From contig MCGO01000165.1 in assembly GCA_002104985.1 (NCBI GenBank), forward strand, positions 1 to 64,000: a DNA stretch of 64,000 nt. Direction: 5' to 3'. A program made the translations under genes and the position numbers. The notes beneath the pieces are model-generated. The model was not told where the DNA came from. It saw only the letters and a program-made list of their open reading frames with translations, and made no database searches. Origin of the DNA: Rhizoclosmatium globosum. Lineage: Eukaryota > Chytridiomycota > Chytridiomycetes > Chytridiales > Chytriomycetaceae. Below are positions 46,803 through 56,739 of the stretch, one piece after another; position 1 is the first letter of the stretch, and every line of letters begins with the position of its first letter.

Positions 46803-48012
46803 TCACAGGGAAACAGATGCTCCACTCTGCTGTGCACTTGCCCAGAGTGCATCCAAAACAGTGTGGATCACAATAGTCTCGTCTGCCCACTGCTCCCACT
46901 TCTTTCGACCCGCAACACACTCTTCAAAGTCCTTGGCCATCCATTCCTCTTGCAATCGTCCTCCTGTCTCAATCTCTCTCTTGGTCCATTCTCCACGCTT
47001 AACCGTCACAGTGAAGGAATCAGAAGCTGGAGCCTCGTATGCCAAAGCACTTTCCTGTGTAATTGGGTAGAACGAGGACGTCAAGAACGTGTCATCGAGC
47101 GCGACGGCACCCTTGTCTCCAGTAATACAGGAACGCTGGTTCGATACGTGAGCAAAGGAGGCCTCGAAAATCGCGTTGCGAGAGTCGGGGAAGAGAAGGT
47201 GACCAATGACTTGCTCAGCAGCACCAGTGAATTCGTTCTTGCGAGTGACTGTGCAAGAGACGGAAGTTGGGAGCTCGTAATTGTAGGCCGTAAGAATAAA
47301 CCGGACAGTGTCTATTGCGAGAGGAATATCGGGTTAGGAATCGACACCGAATGCGTGCGTTTTTACATACACCAAGCCATGTCTCCAAGGACTCCAGTTG
47401 GCTCAACAGCAGGGTTAACACGGATTTGCTTGAGAGCAGCGTCGGCAGAGGTGGACACGTCAGCGGACATGAGGAACGAGAAATGGGAATTCACAGAGTT
47501 GACTTTGCCGAGTTCACCAGAGTTAACGAGCTGACGAAGAGCAGCGAGACGTGGGTGGTGCTTGAAGAAGGTTCCATCCAAGAAAACAACGTTGTTATCC
47601 TTACAGGTTTGGATAATGTTCTTGACCTGAGCTGTGGTAGGAGCCACAGGCTTTTCACAGAGAACATGTTTCTTTGCTTTTGCGGACTTGATTGCCCATT
47701 CTTCGTGCTGATCTGTGGTGTTAGTGGGATCCCGCAATACAATTCACAAGCAACACTCACGAAAACGGATGGAAGGGCAATGTAGACTGCATCCACTTCA
47801 GGATCATCAATAGCTTCTTGGTAAGATCCGTAGGCAGTCTTGAATCCGTTGCGATCAGCAAACTCTTGAGCCTTGTCGATTGAACGCGAACCAACAGCCT
47901 GGAGCACGTGGCCAGCTCTACGCATACCCACGTTGATAACCTTGTTTGCAATAAAGCCAGTTCCGAGGACGGCCCAGCGAAGTGGGTGCTGTGTTGAAGG
48001 TGGGAGGGTCAT
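46803..48012 (-). CDS. Gfo/Idh/MocA family NAD(P)-dependent oxidoreductase
   Basis: Three exons. The start MTLPPSTQHPLRWAVLGTGF opens a Rossmann fold (GTGFIANKV), followed by VDAVYIALPS. After an intron come HEEWAIKSAKAKKHVLCEKP with the family's EKP active-site lysine, then VVFLDGTFFKHHPRLAALRQ. A second intron near 47335-47400 leads to the C-terminal beta-sheet domain (FTVTVKRGEW, EEWMAKDFEECVAG). Length about 370. The sequence is closest in style to dihydrodiol/D-xylose dehydrogenase members (GTxFxxHPR). The sugar or diol substrate is not determined. Start at 48012; the frame is open further upstream but that overlaps the METTL3 promoter. Confidence 0.88.
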
Positions 48013-48072
48013 TTGTTGATTTGAGAGTGATTTGAAAGGGGGAAACGGAACGGAAGCACCACCAAACATCAA
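48013..48072. promoter_or_regulatory. 60-base divergent promoter, oxidoreductase and METTL3
   Basis: Only 60 bases separate the two start codons, so 5' UTRs are very short or overlap the opposite gene. No box recognised. Confidence 0.45.
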
Positions 48073-49115
48073 ATGCCCGCGAATCCACCGACAGCACAGC
48101 AACAGCTCGTCCTTTCACGCATTCGCCACGTTACACAAGAATCGAATGTGGAATCCAAGGCGCCGTTCCGCGACTTCTGCGACTTTGGAACACGTGCTCA
48201 GTGCGGGAATTCAGCGTGTTCCAGTGTCCATTTGCTGCATTTGATTACACAGAGCACGGATCCGCAACTGGGCGACTGCTCGTACTTGGTGCGCTTTAGT
48301 TATATGTGCCTCCCTTACCTACTCACCTCTAAACAAACCCACAAGAACACCTGCCATCGCATCAACGACGGCTGCAAATACCTCCACTACGAAATAGACC
48401 CGCAAGAACACCTCTCCCACGACCTCGAATACAAACACCCAGTCCCACTCTTCACACCTCTCCCACCTCCTCAATGGCTCGAATGCGACGTCAGAAAACT
48501 CGACCTCGCCCTGCTCGGCTCTGACTACTCTGTCATCATGGCCGACCCGCCCTGGGACATCCACATGCAACTCCCATACGGAACACTCACAGATGACGAA
48601 ATGATTCAACTCAACCTTCATCGGAACCAGAAAGAGGGCGGGTTTTTGTTTCTGTGGGTCACGGGCCGTGCAATGGAACTGGCGCGTTTGTGTTTGGAAA
48701 TGTGGGGGTACAAGCGTGTTGACGAAATTGTTTGGATTAAAGTCAATCAGCTTCAGCGTGTTATTCGGACGGGAAGGACAGGGCATTGGTTGAATCATGC
48801 GAAGGAGCATTGTATTGTGGCCGTCAAAGGGTCTGGGCCGCACAACTATAACCCTGGTATTGATTCTGATATTATTGTTGCTGAAGTCCGTGAAACCAGG
48901 TATGTGGCCTTTGTCACTCATAGCCTAACTAAACTCCAAATAGTCGTAAACCCGATGAAATCTATAATCTTATTGAACGACTTTGTCCTGGCGGAAAGAA
49001 ACTCGAAATTTTTGGCCGCAAACATAATACGCGTCCTGGTTGGTTGACGTTGGGAAACCAGCTTGGTGGATCGTACATTCACGACGACGACCTCAAAAAG
49101 AAACTTTACGGCTGA
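48073..49115 (+). CDS. METTL3: METTL3/IME4 m6A mRNA methyltransferase catalytic subunit, compact form
   Basis: Three exons: 48073-48291, about 48343-48899 and about 48944-49115. Splicing restores [22 protein letters not shown], the second of two CCCH zinc fingers (the first is [20 protein letters not shown]). The methyltransferase domain follows with catalytic [20 protein letters not shown] (APPW-type motif IV), [35 protein letters not shown], then the end [20 protein letters not shown]. It transfers methyl from SAM to adenosine N6 in mRNA, normally with METTL14. It has only about 310 residues, against 580 in human; the leader helix and long N-terminus are absent, and the divergent neighbour leaves no room for them. 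Stop TGA 49113-49115. Confidence 0.93.
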
Positions 49116-49227
49116 CGCCGATTCACTCTTTGCTGATTTATTGTTGCATTGATTACTCAAAATATTTTAGCTGCTTCACGTGCATTATTTGCTACCTCAA
49201 AGTAAAAATTATTAAGTTTATTTGTTG

Positions 49228-50361
49228 CTAAAATGATACCACGGAAAGTACGCAGCATGAGTTCGGAATTTGAATCCAAGCAGCTCCCAAAGTCGCCATT
49301 TGCCACAAATTGTAGTCCATACCGACTCCCACAATGGATCCATCCGGCATCTGTTTAGCGCGATACACACTTCCGGAATTAGGAACAAGCACCCAATTCG
49401 CATACAGAGTTTGACGAGTGTAAAGCTGATAATCCAACCCAACACCAAGTATTCTTCCGTCTGACAATACTGCCACGTCGTACACATATCCAGACCATGG
49501 TACTTGAACCCAATATCCAGATAATCCGATTCGCGTCCACAAAACCTTGTCCATTCCCACTCCAATATATGTCCTTTGGTCACTCAAAACGGCCAAAGAT
49601 AAGATGTATCCAGAGTTAGGCGCCAGAGTCCAAGTACTCGTCAGAGAACTCGCGTACCAAATAGTATTGTCTGGAGCTACACCCACGATTCCAGTCCCTG
49701 GAACCTGAATCAAATCAACCAATCTAGCCGGAGAAACGATTGGAGCCCAGGCGCCGTTGATTCCGTTCTTGGTATATAACGCCTTGTCTTTCTGGATGCC
49801 AATAATCTGAGTTGGAGGTGGAACAACAGCGTCGCACCACTGCCAAGTAATTTTAATACGCCCCTTTATCATAAACGCAGTGGTTAGTAAATTTTACCAA
49901 ACTCGAAATCAGGAATAAGTCACCTTTTCAATCTGTCCAATCAGAGGAAACTCATTCTGCGTGAAATCCAAGTCATACAGTTTACAACCACCACACCGAT
50001 CCGCGACAGTCACGGTGATACTCCCATTCGGTCCTGTTGCGCATATCTTTCGACCACAAGCTGTCGCGTGGTTCGGGTTGAAGTCACCAAACGGCATGCT
50101 TTGGTCGTATAGTGTAGTTGAAATGGCGACAATCATGTCTGTGTCGTGGAGGATTGTGCCGCATGCTCCGTAACTGTCGTATGTGTTGTAGTAGGTACCG
50201 TCTCCGGAATATATGGTTCCATCAGGTTTCGCGCCAATGACACCGAATGTATTTGCATAGGTTCCATTTCCGGCTATGATTGGTAGGTCTGTGTATGCGT
50301 CCACAGTAGTTGATGAGAGGAGGGTTGATACGGCAAGGATGAGGACGTAGAGTTCGGTCAT
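49228..50361 (-). CDS. Secreted expansin-like (DPBB) domain plus C-terminal propeller repeats
   Basis: Exons 49924-50361 and 49228-49863, in phase (IEK/GRIKI). A signal peptide (MTELYVLILAVSTLLSSTTVDA) is followed by a double-psi beta-barrel with the expansin/RlpA marks TYYNTYDSYGACG, ACGRKICATG and TVTVADRCGGCKLYDLDFTQ. After the intron come about five repeats of ~40 residues of the form VGVGxDxxLYTR...WxxVPNSG, a tectonin/tachylectin-like small propeller. The first part likely loosens plant or fungal wall polysaccharides without hydrolysis; the second may bind sugars. The repeat module is shared with the gene at 54201. The secreted role fits a chytrid living on polysaccharide surfaces. Confidence 0.8.
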
Positions 50362-50455
50362 AATTGAACGTGATAGTATTGAGTGGAATCAGTGGATGTT
50401 TGAAAAGGGGGGAGAAATGTTCAATTTGTATTTGAAGTTTCTCCAATGTCAAGGG

Positions 50456-50463
50456 TATAAAAG
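50456..50463 (+). promoter_or_regulatory. TATA-like box
   Basis: TATAAAAG in good context, about 155 bases before an ATG at 50618 that opens a protein-like but broken frame. It could be the promoter of that decayed gene. Confidence 0.4.
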
Positions 50464-50617
50464 TGGATTGAACATTTTTGAACAGACGACTGGGGGCAAA
50501 AAAACCTTCAAGTTACTCACACGCATTTGTGTCTTGGACAATTTGAAAATCCTGAATAAACCAATAAATCCATTAATTCAAGAAAGTCCTAAGCTTCTTG
50601 GGCTCTTGTGTTTTTAG

Positions 50618-51218
50618 ATGTGGTTGTTTGTCACTGTTTTGGGTCTTCCAAAAATCATTCCTCATCCCGCCAAAGGATCTGAGCTTCGTGGTTTCTCTTA
50701 CTTTCAACAGTGAGTACTGTTTATTCTGTCAATATCTCACGTTCTTTTCAGGAGAATAAGAATGAGACGAGTTATAAGAGTGCAACTTTGAAAACGAACA
50801 ACGCCTTTATGGGCCTTGACAATACGTGTACAGTTACAAATCCTACGCACCCATCGCAGCAGCTTTGCAGATTTACGGAGAATGGTTTTATTGTGTAGCT
50901 TTGGCTCACCCTCTTCTCGTCATCCTTTGACTTCGGAAAACATGTCTCCATCATTGATGATTTATAAGCTCCATTGACAGTGAAAAAGTCTATATGAACT
51001 CAACACGCACTTTGCCATCAGTTTCAGCATCGTTTAAATGGGTTATCGTTCCAGAATCCGAACTGAAAGTCTGATAGTAATACCTTTAATCCAAATCAAG
51101 ATTTGTGGATCTTAATGACTCCGTATGGCAGATGGCTGGCGTGTATGATATCTACGCAATACTCAACAGTTCGAATTATGCAGTCTCGACGCGTATTGTG
51201 AGCTATGTTGCAGCTTAA
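50618..51218 (+). pseudogene. Probable decayed gene for a small protein
   Basis: Protein-like stretches occur in order on the plus strand: MWLFVTVLGLPKIIPHPAKG, a GTGAGT...TTTCAG intron, then SYKSATLKTNNAFMGLDNTC, then SIDSEKVYMNSTRTLPSVSA, and NDSVWQMAGVYDIYAILNSS ending at TAA 51216-51218. They sit in different frames separated by stops, and the intron does not keep phase. A TATA-like box precedes. Either it is a multi-exon gene I could not splice or, more likely, a pseudogene. No family recognised. Confidence 0.3.
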
Positions 51219-52200
51219 ACCTTTTAAAAATGAAACTATCGCCAATCTTTGTCTTTTAGAAGGTTCTGGTAGCTATTTTGAGGCATACTGGGGATTAGCA
51301 CGACTACAATTGGTGTATGCGGAGATTTCGGCCAACAGTCTGCTTCAAGAGCATATAATACACTTATATAAGCGATTATTTGCGTCAGAGAGCTGGATTC
51401 TGTGAAGCTGTCTACTAATCCGTTTGTTTGTCTCGAGAGCCATTCACTCTGCAGTACGTAACCGCGATCGCCGACTCTGGCCACTTCGAATACACATAAA
51501 TATATAACACACTCAAGTTTCTTTGGAGTCTTAGGATGATCGAATGTGTTTACGTTTCAGTGTTTTGTTAGTTCGTCCTTCAGTTGACGGCGAAGCATCA
51601 GGATGGACCCATCTCAACATCTAAATGCTCTATTTGCAGTATGAATGGTATCGCGGCCGGCGCCGACGATGTTCAGACATCCACCCAACTTGCTCTGTTT
51701 TTGACGAAATGTGTTCAAACTTGACTCATAAAGTGATCTCTACGACGCAGCATCTCACAAAGCTAAGATTAGCGCCATTCGACGCGGAATTGAATTTTGA
51801 AGCGAGAAGTGGGGGAGATCTACGTGTTTATTACAAGGGGTTCAAGATATCTACTGAAAAACAAACACTAGAGCGGAGTTTGAAACTTTTCCTTTAAAAG
51901 TGTGCGCTCCCAGCCAACTTTGCTCATAAATTCTCTCTCCAAAATCCCCTCACTCCTCCAAAATCAAAATCACTACAACTGCTACCAACCTGGAACTACC
52001 CCACAACTACAATATTCTTCCAACTTCAAAAACTTCAAATATTCCGAATATTTTTGAACATCAACATCAAGCATTATATTAGCTATGACCTCTCAAGCAC
52101 TAATGTATATACTGTTGAAATTAATATGTTGCTATACGATACTAACTCAACTTTAGTTTTTCACGTAGACTTCTACTTCAAGAACTGCTACTCATACCTA

Positions 52201-52395
52201 CTACTACGGCTATGGTCGCCCCGCCTCCAGGACAGTCGAACGACCTCCGCCTCCAGGGTACTGTGCCGCATTAGCATGGGTGGGGAGTCTCAACAATGCT
52301 CCGAAGCCTCTCTACGCTGATGCAGGCGACAGGATAGACCGGGATTGTACGTTCGCGGGACTGAGCGCTCGCCTACCTCTTCCCAACAGCCGTGG
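52201..52395 (+). repeat. Direct repeat, copy 1
   Basis: From GGCTATGGTCGCCCCGCCTC to CCCAACAGCCGTGGTACTGG. It is about 97% identical to copy 2, with an offset of 296 bases. The unit is GC-richer than its surroundings. Confidence 0.85.
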
Positions 52396-52496
52396 TACTG
52401 GGTACGGGTCTGAGTACGGGTTCAGCCACTTCATCTACTTCAGCCACATCAGCCACATTCTACTACTCCAGCCACTGCTACTACTACTAGTACCTG

Positions 52497-52692
52497 CTAC
52501 TGCGGCTATGGTCACCCCGCCTCCAGGACAGTCGAACGACCTCTGCCTCCAGGGTACTGTGCCGCATTAGCATGGGTGGGGAGTCTCAACAATGCTCCGA
52601 AGCCTCTCTACGCTGATGCAGGCGACAGGATAGATCGGGATTGTACGTTCGCGGGACTGAGCACTCGCCTACCTCTTCCCAACAGCCGTGGT
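52497..52692 (+). repeat. Direct repeat, copy 2
   Basis: Starts GGCTATGGTCACCCCGCCTC and ends CCCAACAGCCGTGGTATTTG. Only a few substitutions separate it from copy 1, most of which would change amino acids in the longest frame, so there is no sign of coding constraint. Confidence 0.85.
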
Positions 52693-53238
52693 ATTTGGGT
52701 ATGAGTACAAGCAGCCACTTCTGGATCGCGGCAGCTTCAGTGACTGACCAGCAACGTCGCTCCCCACAAATGGGGGTCTCTGTAGTCGCGCACAGACTGG
52801 ATCAGGGTGGAATTTTTGGGATGAATGGAGCTAGAAAACGGAATTGTTGAGTTGGTTTGGTTGGAGTTGATGGCAAACTATGGGTACATAAGGTATGTGT
52901 TTTGTTTTTTGGAGAGGCAATGTCGGCGGCCTCCTCGTGGTCCTCTCTGGTAACGTGCTTCCTTGTGAAGTACGGCTAACTGGCCGACTATTTAAACTTG
53001 TACAGTAGAAAAGGAGTGAAAATATTTGAGACGAAAATGTGACATTGGTTACCGGATCTGCTCCAAAATTCGCTTCTTAACAGAGGCTTGAAGATTGGGG
53101 CTTGAGGGGAATGACGCTCATGTTGAGCGTTTCATTGATGACAAAAACTACCTTGAGGTGTTCTGAAACGAATATGAAAATGAATGGATTTCCATTCTTG
53201 TCCATCTTTTTCTCTATCACTATATTTGTTTTTCTCAA

Positions 53239-54141
53239 ATGAATCGTCTACTCACTTACTCATCCAAAGCAGCAGTCCTCAAGCCATCTCTGCTACCATA
53301 CGGTGGAAACGGACTAATTGCAACACGCAAGATAGCGAAAGACGAGCTCATATTCAAGGAACTCCCCATCGTCTCGGTGCTGAAGCACCAACCTCAACAC
53401 TCCCATGGCCGCCACTGCCTCGAATGCTGGACCCCGTCATCCTCAATCATAAGCAAATCATCGTTCTGCGAATCCCACCAATCAACTCTCCTCAACAAAT
53501 CAATCACCCGTCTTAACACCCAACCCGGCTTCCCTGAACTCCGTGCTCTCCAACAAAAGCGACTAGACGAAAGCAACGGCAAAGAGGGCGCTTTCCCAAT
53601 CCTAATCACCAACTTGATTGGTCTCTCCCTAAGCGATCTGCTCACAACCGGAAGCATGAACTCATCCATGAACCTCGTGAACGCGCTTGTGAAAGGAAAA
53701 GATATGCCTCCAGAGGGTATACCTGCGCAATGGAAACAAGATTACGAAGAGATAAAGGACGTCGTCTTGACTGGAAAGGGCCTTTCGGATCTGTTTTCGC
53801 TCAAGTGGTACAGCGATCAAATGACCAGACTTAACTTGAATGCTATGCAATCGTTTTACGGAGAGAAGGAGGAGGAACGGGTCGTTGGGACGTCGTTATA
53901 CCTCTTTGCCAGTATGCTTAACCATTCATGTGTTCCAAACGTGAAAGTGGATTGGGAGGATAGCAACATCATTCATGCTATCGCAAATAAGGATATCGCT
54001 GCGGGTGAGGAACTGACGATTACATACAACTCTGAGGCGGCGAAAATGGGAACTGATGAGCGGTGGGAGTATTTCCGATACAACTATGGATTCATTTGCA
54101 CATGCCCATTGTGTTCGGGAGCAAGTGAGGTTAAGATCTGA
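53239..54141 (+). CDS. SET-domain protein (SMYD-like, without clear MYND finger)
   Basis: A single exon of 300 residues. The SET domain is split in the usual way: GGNGLIATRKIAKDELIFKE near the start, a helical insert (residues ~70-195), then FASMLNHSCVPNV (the NHSCxPN SAM-binding motif), DIAAGEELTITYNS (the GEELxxxY motif) and the post-SET cysteines GFICTCPLCSG. In SMYD proteins a zinc MYND finger interrupts SET; here only HCLECW...SFCESHQS near residue 57 remains as a reduced Cys/His cluster. The role would be protein lysine methylation, with substrate unknown. The weak upstream region gives no signal for additional exons. Confidence 0.88.
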   Translation: MNRLLTYSSKAAVLKPSLLPYGGNGLIATRKIAKDELIFKELPIVSVLKHQPQHSHGRHCLECWTPSSSIISKSSFCESHQSTLLNKSITRLNTQPGFPELRALQQKRLDESNGKEGAFPILITNLIGLSLSDLLTTGSMNSSMNLVNALVKGKDMPPEGIPAQWKQDYEEIKDVVLTGKGLSDLFSLKWYSDQMTRLNLNAMQSFYGEKEEERVVGTSLYLFASMLNHSCVPNVKVDWEDSNIIHAIANKDIAAGEELTITYNSEAAKMGTDERWEYFRYNYGFICTCPLCSGASEVKI

Positions 54142-54200
54142 TGATTTTATTGATTTTGGTCAAACGAAAAAAACAACACGATAAATGATGAATATGAGGC

Positions 54201-55628
54201 TCAGATGTACGCCACGAAAGAAATAACACAACAAGAATTGGGAACCAATTGCCATGGAGCACCCAGAGTAGCCATTCTGTACAATTGCTTATCTGTACCA
54301 ATGCCAAGAATGGATCCATCATAACTCTGTTTGGCACGAGAAACGTAGCCAGAATTGGGAACCAACACCCAGTTCGCATTCAGATTCTGTCTAGTATAAA
54401 GCATTTTGTCAAGTCCAACTCCAAGGATTCTACCATCAGACAGGACAGTAACGTCATACACAGCAAGAGAGTTTGGAACAATATTCCACCATCCAAAGAG
54501 CCCATTACGCGTGTACAAAGCATGGTCCATTCCCACACCCACATACGTAGTCTTGTCGTTCAGAACCGCGATGCTCATTACGGCGGCGGAGTTTGGAACG
54601 AGCGTCCACCAGGAGTTGATGGTCTTGCCGTTGGTGTACCACAATGTGTTGTCTGGAGCAATGCCTACGAATCCAGTTCCAGGGACTTGAATTAAATCGA
54701 TCAATCGCGCGTCACTTGTACTTGCGTACCATTGGCCGTTGAGTCCATCCTTGAAGTATGGTACCTTGTCAGGTCCGAGACCAATAATTGTTGGGGTTGG
54801 CGCAACTGTTGTAGTAGTAGTTGTGGTTGTAGTGGTCGTAGAGGTAGTCGTAGTTGTTGTGGTGCTTGTGGTAGTAGTGGTTGGAATCGGGCTTCGCCAA
54901 ACAGCCATATAGCATGACGAGTAGAATGTTATCTTATCGCGCTTGTTTGGATTCTTGAGAACGTAGCTGAATGAAGCCAAGGCTTTTGTTTCAGTAAAAA
55001 CATTCAAGGTGTAAGTGTGGAGCTGGGGTTCAGATGGAAACGAATTCAAGCTAACAGTGTAGAAGAGCTTGCCAATGGAAGTATCAACAACTGGAAATGT
55101 GAATGCAAAGCCGGTGGTGGATTTGATGGCACTGTTGATTGCATAAATGAAGTTGCCGCTAATGGCGGAGTCGTAAATGGTAACCGCCGGATTTTCGCCA
55201 TTGACCTTAACATTATTCATAGTGTCAGCAACAAATTGATATCGTTTCATGTCTAAACTTACAGAGAAATAGTCCGAGTTAAACATGAATACAACGTTAT
55301 TGATTTCATTGTCATTCAACTTGAAAAGCCTTGATCCGATAAACTTTGTTGGAGTATCAAATGCAGTAATGAGCGTTTCCGAGTAGGCGGGGTAGATCTT
55401 CAAGTCTCCATACGTAGAACCTGGGGCAGCTAGCTTCATTTGGTCACGAGCCAGGTTATCCAAATCTGGAGAATTTGTAGGTTGCATGGTTCCGTTAACA
55501 GGAGCGGAAATGAGAGCAACGACATCAGCTGGCGCTCGGCCATACTTAATGTTTGTGGCTTTGACAGGAGCGTCTGACACAGCTGCTACGACTGTAGCCA
55601 GGAAGTACAACGAGATGAAGGACAGCAT
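54201..55628 (-). CDS. Secreted protein: unknown head, Thr-rich linker, propeller repeats
   Basis: A single exon of about 475 residues from the ATG at 55628; the frame opens earlier at 55691 but the signal peptide MLSFISLYFLATVVAAVSDA begins here. Residues ~25-250 form an unrecognised beta-rich domain (KLAAPGSTYGDLKIYPAYSE, NNVVFMFNSDYFSVSLDMKR). A linker of almost pure Thr follows (54790-54890), likely O-glycosylated. The C-terminal ~190 residues repeat VGVGMDHALYTRNG...WNIVPNS and match the propeller of the gene at 49228 closely (RLIDLIQVPGTGFVGIAPDN against RLVDLIQVPGTGIVGVAPDN). Probably an extracellular, wall-associated binding protein. Confidence 0.8.
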   Translation of the reverse strand: MLSFISLYFLATVVAAVSDAPVKATNIKYGRAPADVVALISAPVNGTMQPTNSPDLDNLARDQMKLAAPGSTYGDLKIYPAYSETLITAFDTPTKFIGSRLFKLNDNEINNVVFMFNSDYFSVSLDMKRYQFVADTMNNVKVNGENPAVTIYDSAISGNFIYAINSAIKSTTGFAFTFPVVDTSIGKLFYTVSLNSFPSEPQLHTYTLNVFTETKALASFSYVLKNPNKRDKITFYSSCYMAVWRSPIPTTTTTSTTTTTTTSTTTTTTTTTTTVAPTPTIIGLGPDKVPYFKDGLNGQWYASTSDARLIDLIQVPGTGFVGIAPDNTLWYTNGKTINSWWTLVPNSAAVMSIAVLNDKTTYVGVGMDHALYTRNGLFGWWNIVPNSLAVYDVTVLSDGRILGVGLDKMLYTRQNLNANWVLVPNSGYVSRAKQSYDGSILGIGTDKQLYRMATLGAPWQLVPNSCCVISFVAYI

Positions 55629-55965
55629 TGTGATATCCGGAGTGTTTTTTTCAAGTCCGCCTCCCTTCCACTTTTGAGCACAAATTCCCAAGATGTTGCT
55701 GATGTGAGCACCAAAATGGAGATGTCGCGAAATTCAGTTTCAAGTCCAGATTTGGCTGACGTACCTGAAACAAAAACAATAAAGTAAAAAAAGGAAAAAG
55801 AAACGAAGTATAATTGTGAATTGTACAAGTGGGCTGAAACATTCAAACGAAAGTTGTAAGGTGCTGAAGATTCAATTGGGAGATTTCAAACAAAGAGAAA
55901 TTATATTCTGTGTTTCAAATTTGGCAAACTTGCTGCCCTTTTAAGTATAACGGTACTTATAGGTA
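55629..55965. other. Intergenic, promoter side of the secreted propeller gene
   Basis: 337 bases between the small gene ending at 55966 and the propeller gene's start, both on the minus strand. It is AT-rich. I see no gene or RNA in it. Confidence 0.4.
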
Positions 55966-56494
55966 TCATAAATTCACAACGATGCTACCACACTCCCTAA
56001 CCTGAACCCCATCCTCAACAGCATCACGAACTTTCCCCACACTTTCCCGAATAAACTCCAACTGATCGGCACGAATGGAGCCTCCAGGAGTAGGTCTCAA
56101 GAGATCCAGAATAACAGAAGATTTTGTAGGTGAAGAAGAGATTGGAAATGCAGTTGATGAAGGATTTGTTACATTTGTTTGAATTGATTTCGACAGTTTA
56201 TCTGCGACGGATGTGATTATATTTCTGGAGACGGGTTTGGGATGTGATTAGCAAAGGACGGAAGAGCGGGGTGGGTATACAAAGCAACGCAACTGGTATT
56301 CGTTTGAGCGTTCGTTTGCGTGGTCTTGCTGGATGCGGTCGAGGAGGCGGACAGATGAAATATCAATGAGGCCTCTATTATATCGAGAGTAGATTGAGTT
56401 GTGCGAGACACGAGGTTGGGTGGGTGACTCACTCAGCCGTTTGTTGGACAATCCGTTTGAGCATATCTTTCTCGCGCATCGGATGAGCCTTCAT
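55966..56494 (-). CDS. Small unidentified protein (~130 aa), three exons
   Basis: Splicing GTGAGT...ATAATAG and GTTGCG...CTCCAG in phase gives MKAHPMREKDMLKRIVQQTA, EGLIDISSVRLLDRIQQDHA, then NIITSVADKLSKSIQTNVTN and the end RADQLEFIRESVGKVRDAVE...GSIVVNL with TGA at 55966-55968. It is helical, soluble and without recognised motifs. The reading is supported by two consensus introns that keep phase, but coding status is not certain. It is on the same strand as the GPALPP gene, whose end is 246 bases upstream. Confidence 0.45.
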
Positions 56495-56739
56495 TTCTGG
56501 CGAAGCAGTTGGAGGAAGCGATCTGAATTTGGAGGAGAAGGTCAGGCATCTTCCTGTTGGTTGCTGTGGTGCTTCAAGCTACTCAACTGGCCGCTGGTCC
56601 CTGAGCCCGAGTCGCCTGTCACTGGTCGTCCGTTCTCATCAAGAAGCCGCGTTCGCTCGTTGGGTGTTGGGCTTTCGGCGGTCGAGTGGCCAGGTTGGCT
56701 GAAGCAACATCCCATCTTTTTTGATGAATATTTACTACT

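Larger units (their letters stand above)
50362..53238. other. 2.9-kb gene-poor region with decayed coding fragments and a direct repeat
   Basis: No intact gene is recognisable between the expansin-like gene and the SET gene. It contains a plus-strand TATA-like box, scattered protein-like fragments (50618-51218 and weaker ones near 51205-51405 and 51625-51897) interrupted by stops, and two copies of a ~195-base direct repeat (52201 and 52497). The remainder is moderately AT-rich. Confidence 0.5.

Noticed and set aside
52054..52570. Open frames across the direct repeat as a possible secreted or carbohydrate-binding protein
   Set aside because: Differences between the two repeat copies are mostly non-synonymous, no signal peptide or splice structure is present, and the frame ends quickly.
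54732..54917. Plus-strand Gly/Ser/Cys-rich small frame
   Set aside because: Antisense product of the Thr-rich linker of the secreted propeller gene.
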